A stretch of DNA of 24,969 bases from Balneolaceae bacterium UBA7797 (GCA_002480645.1 DLCN01000011.1:1-24969); one strand, 5' to 3'; positions 7,541 through 16,769 are shown, counted from the first letter of the stretch. The notes: generated from the letters alone by a model not told the origin. Translations and numbers: made by a program.

Positions 7541-8794
7541 ATGGGAGTGTTTAGAAGGATTACTGTTTTAGGGATAGTCTTTTTCGGACTATTGGGTAGC
7601 TCTCTGCTTGCCCAGAATTCTGATGACCTATACATTTTCGGGTTTTCTCAGACCATCTATAATAATAAGTTAATTCAGTCTAAAGCCTTCACTAACGATG
7701 ATAATGGGCTTCCCATCGGACAAGAGCTTACATTTAAGACGAATACTTTCGCACTTCATCAGCTGGATCTTTATTTCAGAAAACCGATCAATGAAAAGAC
7801 GATTTTCTTCCTGAACCTGGAAGCTTCCGGGTCTTATTCCAGTACGCTGAATTCGGGAAACTTTCAGATCCCGGAAGGTTGGGTGTCCTATCAGTTTACT
7901 CCGAACATGACCGGAAAAGTGGGACTGATGATCCCGACATTCAATAACCTGAATGAGATCAAAAACCGATTACCTCTGCTTCCTTATCTCATTCGCCCAA
8001 CCATTTATGAGGCCTTATTTTACGGGGTGTTCAGTGAAGAGGATTATGTTCCTCAGAGTGCTTATGTACAGTTTTCAGGGTTTAAGTCATTATCCGCAGA
8101 TATTCAATTCGACTACTCTTTTCATATAGGAAACAGTGAGTCTTCTTATGCGTCGCAGATCGAACCGGGTACAGGGCCAATCAATGTGGAGGAACAGAGC
8201 GCGACGATCTACAAAGGGGAAAATCTGACAACTAAGCTATCTTTTGGTGGTAGAACCGGAATTAAGAGTACCCGCGACAATTTTAAAATGGGGGTCTCAT
8301 TTACTTTCGACCATGACGACAGAAACGAGATCTCCAATGGTTCTTTAGCTCGTTTTCCGGGTATCGACCTTCCTGTGTTTGGAGACGTTCCCCGGTACCG
8401 TCTGGGAACCGATCTTTCATTTACCTATAAAAAATTCTATTTCGAGTCAGAATTCATCGGGGTATTCCACGATCATTCAGAAATTCATAAAACAGCTCAG
8501 TACAAGAACGCAAGTCTGAATAAGACCTTTTTCTATGGAATGCTCACTTATAACATCAATGAGCAGTTTTACGCATTCTCCGGTTTCAATCAGTTTAAGG
8601 ATCAGTCGTTCGAATTCTTACTGCCGAATTCTCCCGATGCAAGCGGGGTAAATTATTTAACCGGAGGAGGGGGATGGAAACCCTTCGATGATATTGTTTT
8701 AAAATTCCAGTACTCAAAAGTGTTTTTAGGGGATAACCCGCATGCCGAAGTAAACGTGAACTTTATCACAGCAGGTCTTAGCGTAATTTTTTAA
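7541..8794 (+). CDS. outer-membrane beta-barrel porin-like protein, tandem paralog 1 of 3
   Basis: The 417-aa protein has a signal peptide ending near SSLLA before QNSDDLYIFGFS. The mature part is rich in alternating aromatic/hydrophobic strands with Gly and Asn turns and ends in phenylalanine (AGLSVIF), the usual C-terminal signal of outer-membrane barrels. Blocks shared with the next two proteins include FRKPINEKT, NNLNEIKNRLP, EPGTGPI, FGDVPRYR and GWKPFDDIVLKFQYS. I cannot assign it to a named porin class; the linked PstS-like gene suggests an oxyanion-related role, by inference only. It opens the operon, with an SD-like AGGGA 5 bases or so before the ATG region. Confidence 0.78.
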   Translation: MGVFRRITVLGIVFFGLLGSSLLAQNSDDLYIFGFSQTIYNNKLIQSKAFTNDDNGLPIGQELTFKTNTFALHQLDLYFRKPINEKTIFFLNLEASGSYSSTLNSGNFQIPEGWVSYQFTPNMTGKVGLMIPTFNNLNEIKNRLPLLPYLIRPTIYEALFYGVFSEEDYVPQSAYVQFSGFKSLSADIQFDYSFHIGNSESSYASQIEPGTGPINVEEQSATIYKGENLTTKLSFGGRTGIKSTRDNFKMGVSFTFDHDDRNEISNGSLARFPGIDLPVFGDVPRYRLGTDLSFTYKKFYFESEFIGVFHDHSEIHKTAQYKNASLNKTFFYGMLTYNINEQFYAFSGFNQFKDQSFEFLLPNSPDASGVNYLTGGGGWKPFDDIVLKFQYSKVFLGDNPHAEVNVNFITAGLSVIF

Positions 8795-8800
8795 AACCGG

Positions 8801-10060
8801 ATGAAAAGAGGTATAGCCACATATTGCTTAATTTTTATCGGCGTACTTACTACGCTATTACCTAATACGGGGAGTGCCCAGGATTCGGATGATCTTTATA
8901 TCTTTGGTTTTTCTCAAACCATCTTCAATTACAAGAATGTACATTCCTTTACTAAAAGTGGAGATATAACCGGAGTACCGGTAGATTTTACCGCAAATTT
9001 TGAATCTAACACGTTTGCGCTCCATCAGCTGGATCTGTTTTTCAGGAAACCGATCAACGAGAAAACTGTTTTTTTCCTGAATCTTTCCGCCACCGGTTCC
9101 TATTCCAGTGCATTGAATTTTGGAAATCTCCAGATCCCTGAAGGTTGGGTGTCCTATCAGATCACACCGAATATTATCGGAAAAGTAGGCTTGATGGCTC
9201 CTACTTTTAATAATTTGAATGAGATCAAGAACCGGTTGCCATTGCTTCCTTATCTGATCCGCCCCTTGATCTATGAAGCCCTTTTCTATGGAATTTTTTC
9301 TGAACAGGATTATCTGCCTCAGAGTGCGTATCTGCAAGTATCAGGAACCAAGCTGCTCACAAGAAATACCATTTTTGATTTTGCTTTCAATATGGGGAAC
9401 AGTGAGTATTCTTACGCCTCACAAATAGAACCCGGTACAGGACCAATATCCGTTGGGCAGGAAAGTGCCACGATCTATAATGGAGAGAACCTCACCACTC
9501 TGTTAAGTTTCGGGGGAAGGGTTGGCCTGAGATCTGTGATCGATACCTATAAATTAGGAGTCTCATTTACACGGGATCATGATAACAGGAATGAAATTAC
9601 AAACTACTCAGTTGGTAGATTTCCAAATGTGAATCTTCCTGTATTTGGTGATGTACCCAGATACCGGATCGGGGTAGATCTGTCATGGAATTGGGATAAA
9701 CTAAGTTTTGAGTCGGAGTATATCAGAGTTCTTCATGATCATTCAGAGATCCATGAAACACCGCAGTATCAGAATGTAAATATGAATAAAACATTTTACT
9801 ACGGCCTTCTAAATTATGATTTCAACAATAAGCATTATGCATTTGTCGGCTTTACCCATTTGAAAGACAATGCGGTGGAGTTTTTAATGCCAAACTCTCC
9901 GGATGCGAGTGGTTTTTCGCACCTTTCTTTAGGAACCGGCTGGAAACCCTTTGATGACATCGTTTTAAAACTGCAATATTCTAAAGCGTTTTTGGCGGAT
10001 AACCCGTATTCGGAAGCCGAGATCGATATGATAACTGCGGGGCTTAGCGTGATATTCTGA
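8801..10060 (+). CDS. outer-membrane beta-barrel porin-like protein, tandem paralog 2 of 3
   Basis: The 419-aa product starts MKRGIATYCLIFIGVLTT, with predicted cleavage before QDSDDLYIFGFS, and ends in the same AGLSVIF barrel signal. It is collinear with paralog 1 throughout, with differences concentrated in the residues just after FSQTIFN and in some strands, as expected for exposed loops. It starts 6 bases after the stop of paralog 1. Conservation of the NEKTVFFLNLSATGSYSSALN block is stronger with paralog 3 than with paralog 1, suggesting two successive duplications. Confidence 0.78.
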   Translation: MKRGIATYCLIFIGVLTTLLPNTGSAQDSDDLYIFGFSQTIFNYKNVHSFTKSGDITGVPVDFTANFESNTFALHQLDLFFRKPINEKTVFFLNLSATGSYSSALNFGNLQIPEGWVSYQITPNIIGKVGLMAPTFNNLNEIKNRLPLLPYLIRPLIYEALFYGIFSEQDYLPQSAYLQVSGTKLLTRNTIFDFAFNMGNSEYSYASQIEPGTGPISVGQESATIYNGENLTTLLSFGGRVGLRSVIDTYKLGVSFTRDHDNRNEITNYSVGRFPNVNLPVFGDVPRYRIGVDLSWNWDKLSFESEYIRVLHDHSEIHETPQYQNVNMNKTFYYGLLNYDFNNKHYAFVGFTHLKDNAVEFLMPNSPDASGFSHLSLGTGWKPFDDIVLKLQYSKAFLADNPYSEAEIDMITAGLSVIF

Positions 10061-10061
10061 T

Positions 10062-11318
10062 ATGGTAAGAAGAAGTTTACATATCACCCTTTTATTACTC
10101 TCGTTCCTGATAGTTGAGGTAGAGGCAGGTTTATGTCAGACAAACACAGATCTGTACGTCTTTGGCTTTTCTCAAACTATCTTCAATCATAAAGATATCA
10201 GCACCTTTACTTATAAAGATCTGGATCTTGGAGTGCCAACAGACCTGTATCAGCCTTTTAAATCAAATTCTTTTGCTCTTCATCAACTGGATCTGTTCTT
10301 CAGAAAACCGATCAATGAAAAGACCGTTTTTTTCCTGAATCTTTCCGCTACCGGATCCTATTCAAGTGCGTTAAATTCGGGAAATTTTAAGATCAACGAA
10401 GGGTGGGTTTCTTATCAGATCACTCCGAATATTACTGGGAAGGTAGGCCTAATGGTTCCCACCTTTAATAATCTGAATGAGATCAAAAACCGGTTGCCAT
10501 TGTTTCCATATCTTATCAGACCGGCTGTTTATGAGGCATTGCTTTACGGGATCTTTGATGAACAGGATTACATGCCTCAATCATCCTATATCCAGATAAA
10601 TGGTGTAAAGAACATCAGCAATTCACTCATTTTGGATTATTCTGTCAATATGGGAAATAGTGAGGCTGATTATGCTTCTGAGATAGAACCCGGTACCGGA
10701 CCCATTTCTGTAGAACAGGAAAGTGCTACGATCTATAAAGGTGAAAATTTATCGACTTTACTCAGTTATGGTGGCAGGATCGGAGTCCGATCGGCTTACG
10801 ATTCATTTAAATTTGGAGTATCAGCTACTGCCGACCATGACAACAGAAATGAAATTGATGGGTATTCTATAGGGCGGTATCCGAACGCTCAGATTCCTGT
10901 ATTTGGTGATGTACCCCGATACAGATTAGGTTCAGACTTCTCCTTTGGAGTAAAGAAACTTCAATTCGAGTCCGAACTGGTTTTAATTTTACATGATCAT
11001 AGTGAGATTCATACCACCCCTCAGTATAAAAATGCAAACTTAAACAAGTTGTTTGCCTATGCGCTGAGTACCTACAACATTTCTGAGCGGTATTACATAT
11101 TTGGTGGAGTGAACTTTATCAATGATCAGTCCTATGAATTTCTGATCGAAAACTCACCCGATAAAGCCGGACTGACTTATCTTACGGCAGGTGCAGGCTG
11201 GAAACCATTCGAAGATATTGTATTCAAATTTCAATACTCGGATGTAAGTATTGGGGAGAATACCCATCTGGATATCAATGTTAATTTTTTAACAGCGGGG
11301 CTCAGCGTGATATTCTGA
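10062..11318 (+). CDS. outer-membrane beta-barrel porin-like protein, tandem paralog 3 of 3
   Basis: The 418-aa product has a signal peptide MVRRSLHITLLLLSFLIVEV with likely cleavage before QTNTDLYVFGFS, and ends AGLSVIF. It is full-length and collinear with the other two. It begins 1 base after the stop of paralog 2, and its own stop overlaps the start of the PstS-like gene (TGATG), so the porins and the binding protein are translationally coupled. No clear SD precedes it, consistent with coupling. Confidence 0.78.
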   Translation: MVRRSLHITLLLLSFLIVEVEAGLCQTNTDLYVFGFSQTIFNHKDISTFTYKDLDLGVPTDLYQPFKSNSFALHQLDLFFRKPINEKTVFFLNLSATGSYSSALNSGNFKINEGWVSYQITPNITGKVGLMVPTFNNLNEIKNRLPLFPYLIRPAVYEALLYGIFDEQDYMPQSSYIQINGVKNISNSLILDYSVNMGNSEADYASEIEPGTGPISVEQESATIYKGENLSTLLSYGGRIGVRSAYDSFKFGVSATADHDNRNEIDGYSIGRYPNAQIPVFGDVPRYRLGSDFSFGVKKLQFESELVLILHDHSEIHTTPQYKNANLNKLFAYALSTYNISERYYIFGGVNFINDQSYEFLIENSPDKAGLTYLTAGAGWKPFEDIVFKFQYSDVSIGENTHLDINVNFLTAGLSVIF

Positions 11319-11755
11319 TGAAAATGATCGTTACCTCCATAGTATTCTTTATGGGCCTGTTCTTTAACAGCGACCCGGCTCCATTGCAGGAAAATGTTGC
11401 GGTCATTGTTTCTAACGACGTAAATGTAGAGACGATCAATCGTGTTGACCTGTTAGAGATCTACACCATGCGTCGCCTGTACTGGAACGACGGTTCTCGT
11501 ATATACGTAGCTGATTATAAAGGCTCCAGCGAGATCAGATCTACCTTCTATAATTTTATTCAGATCAGAGTAAATGCCATCAAGAAGATCTAGTTAAAAG
11601 AGCAGTTTACGGGTCGTTCGTTACCGCCCCGAATCGTGGATGATGTAGACGAAATGCTGAAATATGTGGATGAGAACCCCGGCATGATCGGATATGTACC
11701 GGAAAGTATGGTAAACGAAAACGTGAAGATCTTAATTACTATACCTTATGAATAG
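11318..11755 (+). pseudogene. PstS-like periplasmic substrate-binding protein, interrupted by in-frame TAG at codon 92
   Basis: The frame opens with a signal peptide (MKMIVTSIVFFMGLFFNSD) and AVIVSNDVNVETINRVDLLEIYTMRRLYW, shown here to note the N-terminal block of short phosphate ABC-transporter substrate-binding (PstS-like) proteins. TAG at 11591-11593 stops it after 91 residues. The same frame then continues without interruption for 53 codons (LKEQFTGRSLPPRIV, then NPGMIGYVPESM) to TAG 11753-11755. In this family the motif is normally W-L-x-x-x-F-T-G, so the TAG sits exactly where TGG (Trp) is expected; one G-to-A change explains it. The restored 145-aa length is normal for the short form. 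The histidine kinase gene starts inside its last codons. Recent inactivation, a sequencing error, or amber readthrough are the options. Confidence 0.8.
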
Positions 11756-13628
11756 TACGTTCTTCACACGGACCCCATTAAGGAAGCAGTTAACCATTTT
11801 CCTTTCTCTCATTGTGGTTGTTGCCGTACTTATTTTCGCTTTCTTCTTCATTCGAATGCAGAGAAATATCATCTCTACCGAGTATAATAATTCGTCTCAG
11901 TCCCAGCTTGAAGCCGTACGTCTGGGTATAGAGATCGGTATGAACGAGGATGATTACAGCAGTATCAGAACTGTGCTCGACTGGGCCAAGAAAAATCAGA
12001 ACCTGCGATTCATCATTGTGACAGATGATATGGGAGATATCATTGCCTCGCATCCGATTGAGCCTACACTCACCTTAAATGAGATCGAAGATCTGCCCAC
12101 AGAAATTCTGGATGCCGACGACATCTTTGTGAAAAAGGGAGAGTGGTATTCTGAAGCCACAGGGTACGGGGGCATCTATATGGGATTTGGTACCTCCTAT
12201 CTGAGGAACATTGAAAAAGGGATGTTCAACAGTCTGTTCAGTATCATTGTGCTCATTGTGATGAGTACCACACTGGCTTCACTGATCCTCGCCAGAAATA
12301 TTACGCGTCCTCTGGAGAAACTGGAAGAGGTAACGGAAAAGATCTCGAACAATGAATTGGATCAACGTGTGGACGAAACGCAGGGATCTCCGGAACTGAA
12401 AGTGGTGGCGTCTTCTTTCAACTCCATGCTCGACCGGCTCATCGAATCACAAAATAAACGGGTGGAGGAGATGAAGTCCTTCAACCAGTCGCTGGAAGAG
12501 AGGAATAATAAATTAAGTGATGCTTATGATACCCTAGAGGAACAAAGAGATATCATCACCGAAGAAAAAGACCGTACCGAAAAAGCCCTTGAAGAGCTGA
12601 AGCAGACTCAGGTTCAGTTGGTACAATCCGAGAAGATGGCATCGTTGGGACAGCTGGTAGCAGGGGTAGCGCATGAGATCAATACTCCGGCCGGAGCCAT
12701 TCAGAGCGCCATTAACGAAGTGAAAGGCGATTATTTGAATATCCTGAATTCACTGGTGTTGATCACTGACCGATTACCGATCGAATACCGGGACCTGTAT
12801 TTATTTGCATGTAAACACATTATTGCTGCAAATAAAGACTATTCCACCATGCAGAAAAGATCACATGCCAGACAGATCCAGAAATTACTGGATGAACATG
12901 ACATCAAAGAAGCCCGTTACTATTCTAAGATCTTGGCACAAATTGGGTTTATAGGTGAGGATATTAAGGAATTTATGCCTCTGTTTAAGTGTGAAGAGGC
13001 TAAGTTGATCGCAGACTCCTTCCACTTGTTGGGAATGAGCCAGTTACATGTTCGGGATATTACCATTGCTATTCAGCGAATTACTCACCTTATTAAAGCA
13101 TTGAGGAGTTACTCGCACGTGGATACAGATAAAGTGAGTGAGACCTCTCTGGAAGAAGATTTGAATAATACCCTTATCATCTTCCATAATAAGATCAAAC
13201 GAGCGATCATCGTTGAAAAGGAATTTGAAGAATTACCCAAAGTAAAATGTTATCCTGATAAACTGAATCAGGTATGGACCAATCTGATCCATAATTCAAT
13301 TCAGGCGATGGCAGGATCCGGAAAGATCGTATTGAGACTTAAAAAAGTTGATAAGGAAACGGTTTGTGTAGAAGTAGAGGATAACGGCCCGGGTATTCCT
13401 GAAGATTTACAGGAGAGAATTTTCGAACCTTACTTTACGACAAGAGAAAAAGGTGAAGGAACAGGATTAGGGCTCAGTATCTCAAGACAGATCATACAAG
13501 AACATAATGGTACCATAGAGTTGGAATCAGAACCAGGAAAAACTTGTTTCAAAGTTTATTTGCCGATTCTGATCGACTTTAAAGATAAAACAGACGCGCA
13601 ATTTGCAGTTGAAGAAGAAATAGGATGA
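11748..13628 (+). CDS. HAMP-containing sensor histidine kinase
   Basis: The 626-aa kinase has a membrane helix at about 15-36, an extracytoplasmic sensor region 37-160 (with FIIVTDDMGDIIAS, a small PAS/Cache-like pattern), a second helix at 161-183, HAMP to about 230, and a coiled coil 230-298. The H-box is MASLGQLVAGVAHEINTP with phospho-His 309. The ATPase domain shows the N-box NLIHNSIQAM (N516), DNGPGIP and GEGTGLGLSI. Between the H-box and the second dimerisation helix (about 445, ITHLIKALRSYSH) lie some 125 helix-rich residues, much longer than a plain HisKA domain. It overlaps the PstS-like gene by 8 bases and the next gene by 4, so binding protein, kinase and response protein form one sensory unit. 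Confidence 0.9.
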   Translation: MNSTFFTRTPLRKQLTIFLSLIVVVAVLIFAFFFIRMQRNIISTEYNNSSQSQLEAVRLGIEIGMNEDDYSSIRTVLDWAKKNQNLRFIIVTDDMGDIIASHPIEPTLTLNEIEDLPTEILDADDIFVKKGEWYSEATGYGGIYMGFGTSYLRNIEKGMFNSLFSIIVLIVMSTTLASLILARNITRPLEKLEEVTEKISNNELDQRVDETQGSPELKVVASSFNSMLDRLIESQNKRVEEMKSFNQSLEERNNKLSDAYDTLEEQRDIITEEKDRTEKALEELKQTQVQLVQSEKMASLGQLVAGVAHEINTPAGAIQSAINEVKGDYLNILNSLVLITDRLPIEYRDLYLFACKHIIAANKDYSTMQKRSHARQIQKLLDEHDIKEARYYSKILAQIGFIGEDIKEFMPLFKCEEAKLIADSFHLLGMSQLHVRDITIAIQRITHLIKALRSYSHVDTDKVSETSLEEDLNNTLIIFHNKIKRAIIVEKEFEELPKVKCYPDKLNQVWTNLIHNSIQAMAGSGKIVLRLKKVDKETVCVEVEDNGPGIPEDLQERIFEPYFTTREKGEGTGLGLSISRQIIQEHNGTIELESEPGKTCFKVYLPILIDFKDKTDAQFAVEEEIG

Positions 13629-14665
13629 CTAGAAAACCAGTAATATTATGTGTGGATGATGAGGAAATGATCCTCAATTCACTGAACAAGCAATTACTCA
13701 GACGATTCGGGGATCAGTTTGATTTTGAGTTCTGCGAGAGTGCCGAGGAAGGACTGGAGGTGATGGAACAGCTCCGGTTCGACGGTCATACCATTGTCAT
13801 GGTAATATCAGATCAGATCATGCCGGGAATGGCCGGTGATAAATTCCTGATCAAAGTTCACGAGTTATGTCCCCGCTCCATTAAAATACTATTGACAGGG
13901 CAGGCAGCGATCGAAAGCGCCATCAGTGCGATCAACAAAGCTGATCTGTATCGGTACATTACGAAACCGTGGGATGAGAACGATTTCCTGATGACAGTAG
14001 AGCGTGGTATCCAGCAATATTTCCTTCAAAATGAAAAGATCGTGCTGCTGGCTGAGGTTCACCATCGTGTTAAGAATAATCTGGCCATCATCTCCGGCCT
14101 GTTACAGCTTCAAAGTGCTGCGGTAGAGGACAAAGATGCCAAAGTTTATCTGGAACAAAGTGTGAACAGGATCTTATCTATTGCAAAGATCCACGAACTT
14201 ATTTACGAATCAGAAGACCTTTCTTTCGTAAATGTGAAAGAATATCTGGAACGATTGATCCCCGCTATTGTGAGGACTTTCTCTTCGGATGAAAAACAGG
14301 TGGACCTGAAGCTGGATCTGGAAGATGTTCGCCTGGGTGTGAATCAATTGGTGCCAATCGGACTGCTGTTTAATGAGTTGATCACCAATTCGATGAAACA
14401 TGCTTTCAAGGATAAAGAGGATGGAAAGATCACCATATCACTTAGATCGGAGAATTCTCACGTAAAATTTAGTTACCATGATAATGGCTCCGGATTTGCC
14501 GAGGGTCATACCTTCGAAAACACCAGAAACCTTGGGATCACCCTCATCAATCTGCAACTTAAGCAGCTGGAAGCCGAATACACGACCGATGTGGACGGCA
14601 AATTCTCACTTGAATTCTCATTTCTGAATTCTCTGACTAAGAGCCGGACATTCAGAGTGAAATAA
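13625..14665 (+). CDS. response regulator receiver fused to a HisKA_2-type histidine kinase
   Basis: The 346-aa protein starts with a REC domain (about 1-130): acidic pair D11/D12, phospho-acceptor D63 in ISDQIMPGM, T91 in LLTGQA, and K114 in YITKPWDE. Directly after it comes a HisKA_2 phospho-acceptor helix, EVHHRVKNNLAIISGLLQLQ (H146/H147), and an ATPase domain with FNELITNSMKHAF and DNGSGF. There is no DNA-binding output domain. The start overlaps the kinase stop (ATGA, 13625-13628). It is therefore likely the receiver of the upstream kinase and passes the signal by its own kinase activity to a regulator elsewhere in the genome; that partner is not in the window. Confidence 0.9.
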   Translation: MTRKPVILCVDDEEMILNSLNKQLLRRFGDQFDFEFCESAEEGLEVMEQLRFDGHTIVMVISDQIMPGMAGDKFLIKVHELCPRSIKILLTGQAAIESAISAINKADLYRYITKPWDENDFLMTVERGIQQYFLQNEKIVLLAEVHHRVKNNLAIISGLLQLQSAAVEDKDAKVYLEQSVNRILSIAKIHELIYESEDLSFVNVKEYLERLIPAIVRTFSSDEKQVDLKLDLEDVRLGVNQLVPIGLLFNELITNSMKHAFKDKEDGKITISLRSENSHVKFSYHDNGSGFAEGHTFENTRNLGITLINLQLKQLEAEYTTDVDGKFSLEFSFLNSLTKSRTFRVK

Positions 14666-14680
14666 GTTGTTACAGAAACC

Positions 14681-14706
14681 GGAGGCTTTATCAATTAATA
14701 GCCTCC
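14681..14706 (+). terminator. weak stem-loop after the two-component operon
   Basis: GGAGGCT (14681-14687) pairs with AGCCTCC (14700-14706) across a 12-nt loop, 16 bases after the stop of the REC-kinase gene. There is no T tract, so termination strength is doubtful; the spacer also has to hold the promoter of the M61 peptidase gene (a TATAAT lies at 14765-14770). Confidence 0.4.
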
Positions 14707-14796
14707 CTGCTTATATTCACCCACTTCAAAACCTCGATATCGATCTGATATTCCGGGGTTATGGTATAATTACAATCAGAATTATTAAAAAAGTAT

Positions 14797-16689
14797 ATGA
14801 ATAAGTTTTTTACGCTATTCATCGTACTGGTTTTTCTAAGTGCATGCTCCATGAAAACCGGAGAAACACTTACGGTTATGGAAAAACCGGTGGGTGAGGC
14901 GCCTATTGTTACCACTCTGTCTTTACAATCTGTATCCAATGACCGGGTTCCGGTAGAAGTAAATCCGGGGATCTTTATGCAGGATACGGTGATCTTTCGG
15001 TTACCCCGTGTAGTTCAGGGTACTTACGATATCAGTAACTTCGGAACCTTTGTCGATAGCCTGAAGGCCATCAGTTTTGATGGCGAAAAGATGCCTGCCG
15101 AAATGATCGACGAAAACTCATGGATGATCACCAACGCTACTTCGCTGGATAAGATCACCTATTATGTGAATGATACTTTCGATATCGAACAAACCGATAA
15201 AGAAACCCCATTCTCTCCATCCGGTACAAATATTTCGGATCATAACTTTGTATTGAATCTTCACGGTTTTGTTGGGTATTTCGAGGATATGGAAGATCAT
15301 GAGTATACCATCTCCATCACTGCTCCGGCATCCATGAAGAAATCTTCCGCATTGCCGGTCATCAAAACTTCGTTTACAAAAGACAGTTCGTTAGTAACCG
15401 ATACCTATTTTGCGAGCCGTTATTTTGATGTGACTGATAATCCCATGATGTACGGTGATCTTACCGTTGAGGAATTCAAAGTGGGTGGTATCGAGATCGT
15501 ATTGAGTGTTTATTCTCCCAATGGCAGCCACACTGCTGCAGAACTGAAAGATAATCTGGCTACCATGATGGATGCTCAGAAAAATTACCTGGGCGAATTG
15601 AACAGTACTCCCCGATATGATGTATTCCTGTATCTTTCATCCGGTCAGGAAGGTCAGCCCGGTGGATTCGGGGCACTTGAGCACCACACTTCAACTGTTG
15701 CCGTTGCTCCCGAATGGTATAATGTACAGGCGATGAATGGCTTTATGACAGATGTGGTATCCCACGAGTTTTTCCACATCGTTACACCGTTAACGGTTCA
15801 TTCCGAAGACGTGCATTATTTCGATTATAACGACCCGACCTTCTCAAAGCATCTATGGATGTACGAAGGGGTGACCGAGTACTTTGCAAGCCATTTTCAG
15901 GTGTATGAAGGGCTTCAGACCCGGGAAGAGTTCTACAACAAGATCATGGATAAGATTTCCACTTCCTTATCGCTGAATGATACAATGAGCTTCACTGAAA
16001 TGAGTGAGCATGTGATCGATGAGCCGTACGCTTCCAACTATTACAATGTGTACATGAAAGGCGCCCTGATCGGCATGAGTCTCGATATCCTGCTCAGAGA
16101 GCAAAGCAATGGCTCAGAAAGTATGCTTTCACTCATGAAAGATCTGTCAGCCAAATATGGGATAGATAAACCTTTCGAGGACGATAATCTGATCAATGAG
16201 ATCACAGAAATGACCTATCCTGAGATCGGTGAATTTCTGAGAACCCACGTTGAAGGAACCACTCCGATCGATTATGCAGCATTGTTCTCCAAAGTGGGAC
16301 TTGAATTCACAGAAGATGAAGTACAGACCGGATTCTTCCTGAATGGTCAGGTACCGTTTGTAGATGTAACGGACGACGGAGCTATCTTTTTCCGGAATAT
16401 GGACCTCCATTCATCGCTGGACAGTCTAGGAGTTTTACCGGGCGATGTGCTCGTATCTGTAGACAGTACGGAGTATAATCTGGATAACATCAGAAACCTG
16501 ATCTTCGGCTCCATGCAATGGACTCCAGAAACGGAGATCACTATGGTGGTAGACAGGGATGGGGAAGAGATCGAACTCTCCGGTGTGGTAGGAGTGCCAA
16601 TGGCACCGAGACAACGAATAGTGGAAGTTGAAGAACCAACTGAGGAACAGCTTCAACTAAGAAATTACTGGTTGGGCAAAAACGAATGA
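14797..16689 (+). CDS. M61-family metallopeptidase lipoprotein with C-terminal PDZ-like domain
   Basis: The 630-aa protein has a lipoprotein signal with lipobox LSAC (Cys17). An N-terminal beta-rich domain (about 40-240) is followed by the catalytic domain with the zinc motif HEFFH (H323, E324, H327) and a downstream acidic ligand in MYEGVTEYFA (E357). This order is that of the glycyl-aminopeptidase (M61) family. A PDZ-like domain lies near 530-610 (GVLPGDVLVSVDS). It is probably anchored in the envelope and trims peptides outside the cytoplasm; the substrate is unknown. It is a monocistronic gene, with a strong terminator right behind it. Confidence 0.9.
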   Translation: MNKFFTLFIVLVFLSACSMKTGETLTVMEKPVGEAPIVTTLSLQSVSNDRVPVEVNPGIFMQDTVIFRLPRVVQGTYDISNFGTFVDSLKAISFDGEKMPAEMIDENSWMITNATSLDKITYYVNDTFDIEQTDKETPFSPSGTNISDHNFVLNLHGFVGYFEDMEDHEYTISITAPASMKKSSALPVIKTSFTKDSSLVTDTYFASRYFDVTDNPMMYGDLTVEEFKVGGIEIVLSVYSPNGSHTAAELKDNLATMMDAQKNYLGELNSTPRYDVFLYLSSGQEGQPGGFGALEHHTSTVAVAPEWYNVQAMNGFMTDVVSHEFFHIVTPLTVHSEDVHYFDYNDPTFSKHLWMYEGVTEYFASHFQVYEGLQTREEFYNKIMDKISTSLSLNDTMSFTEMSEHVIDEPYASNYYNVYMKGALIGMSLDILLREQSNGSESMLSLMKDLSAKYGIDKPFEDDNLINEITEMTYPEIGEFLRTHVEGTTPIDYAALFSKVGLEFTEDEVQTGFFLNGQVPFVDVTDDGAIFFRNMDLHSSLDSLGVLPGDVLVSVDSTEYNLDNIRNLIFGSMQWTPETEITMVVDRDGEEIELSGVVGVPMAPRQRIVEVEEPTEEQLQLRNYWLGKNE

Positions 16690-16716
16690 TCGTTCTAACC
16701 AAAATTGCTTAAACAA

Positions 16717-16747
16717 AAAAAAAGCTCCAGTATTTGGAGCTTTTTTT
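16717..16747. terminator. strong bidirectional intrinsic terminator
   Basis: GCTCCA (16724-16729) pairs with TGGAGC (16735-16740) around the loop GTATT, extended by seven A (16717-16723) opposite seven T (16741-16747). It ends the M61 peptidase transcript and, read on the other strand, the histone-like gene that stops at 16770. Confidence 0.93.
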
Positions 16748-16769
16748 ATAAGGAATAAAAACTAGTCGA

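Noticed and set aside
11591..11593. Pyrrolysine or whole-genome amber reassignment to explain the internal TAG
   Set aside because: TAG serves as an ordinary terminal stop at 11753-11755 and 86-88, and the lineage is not known for pyrrolysine use; a point mutation or error is simpler.
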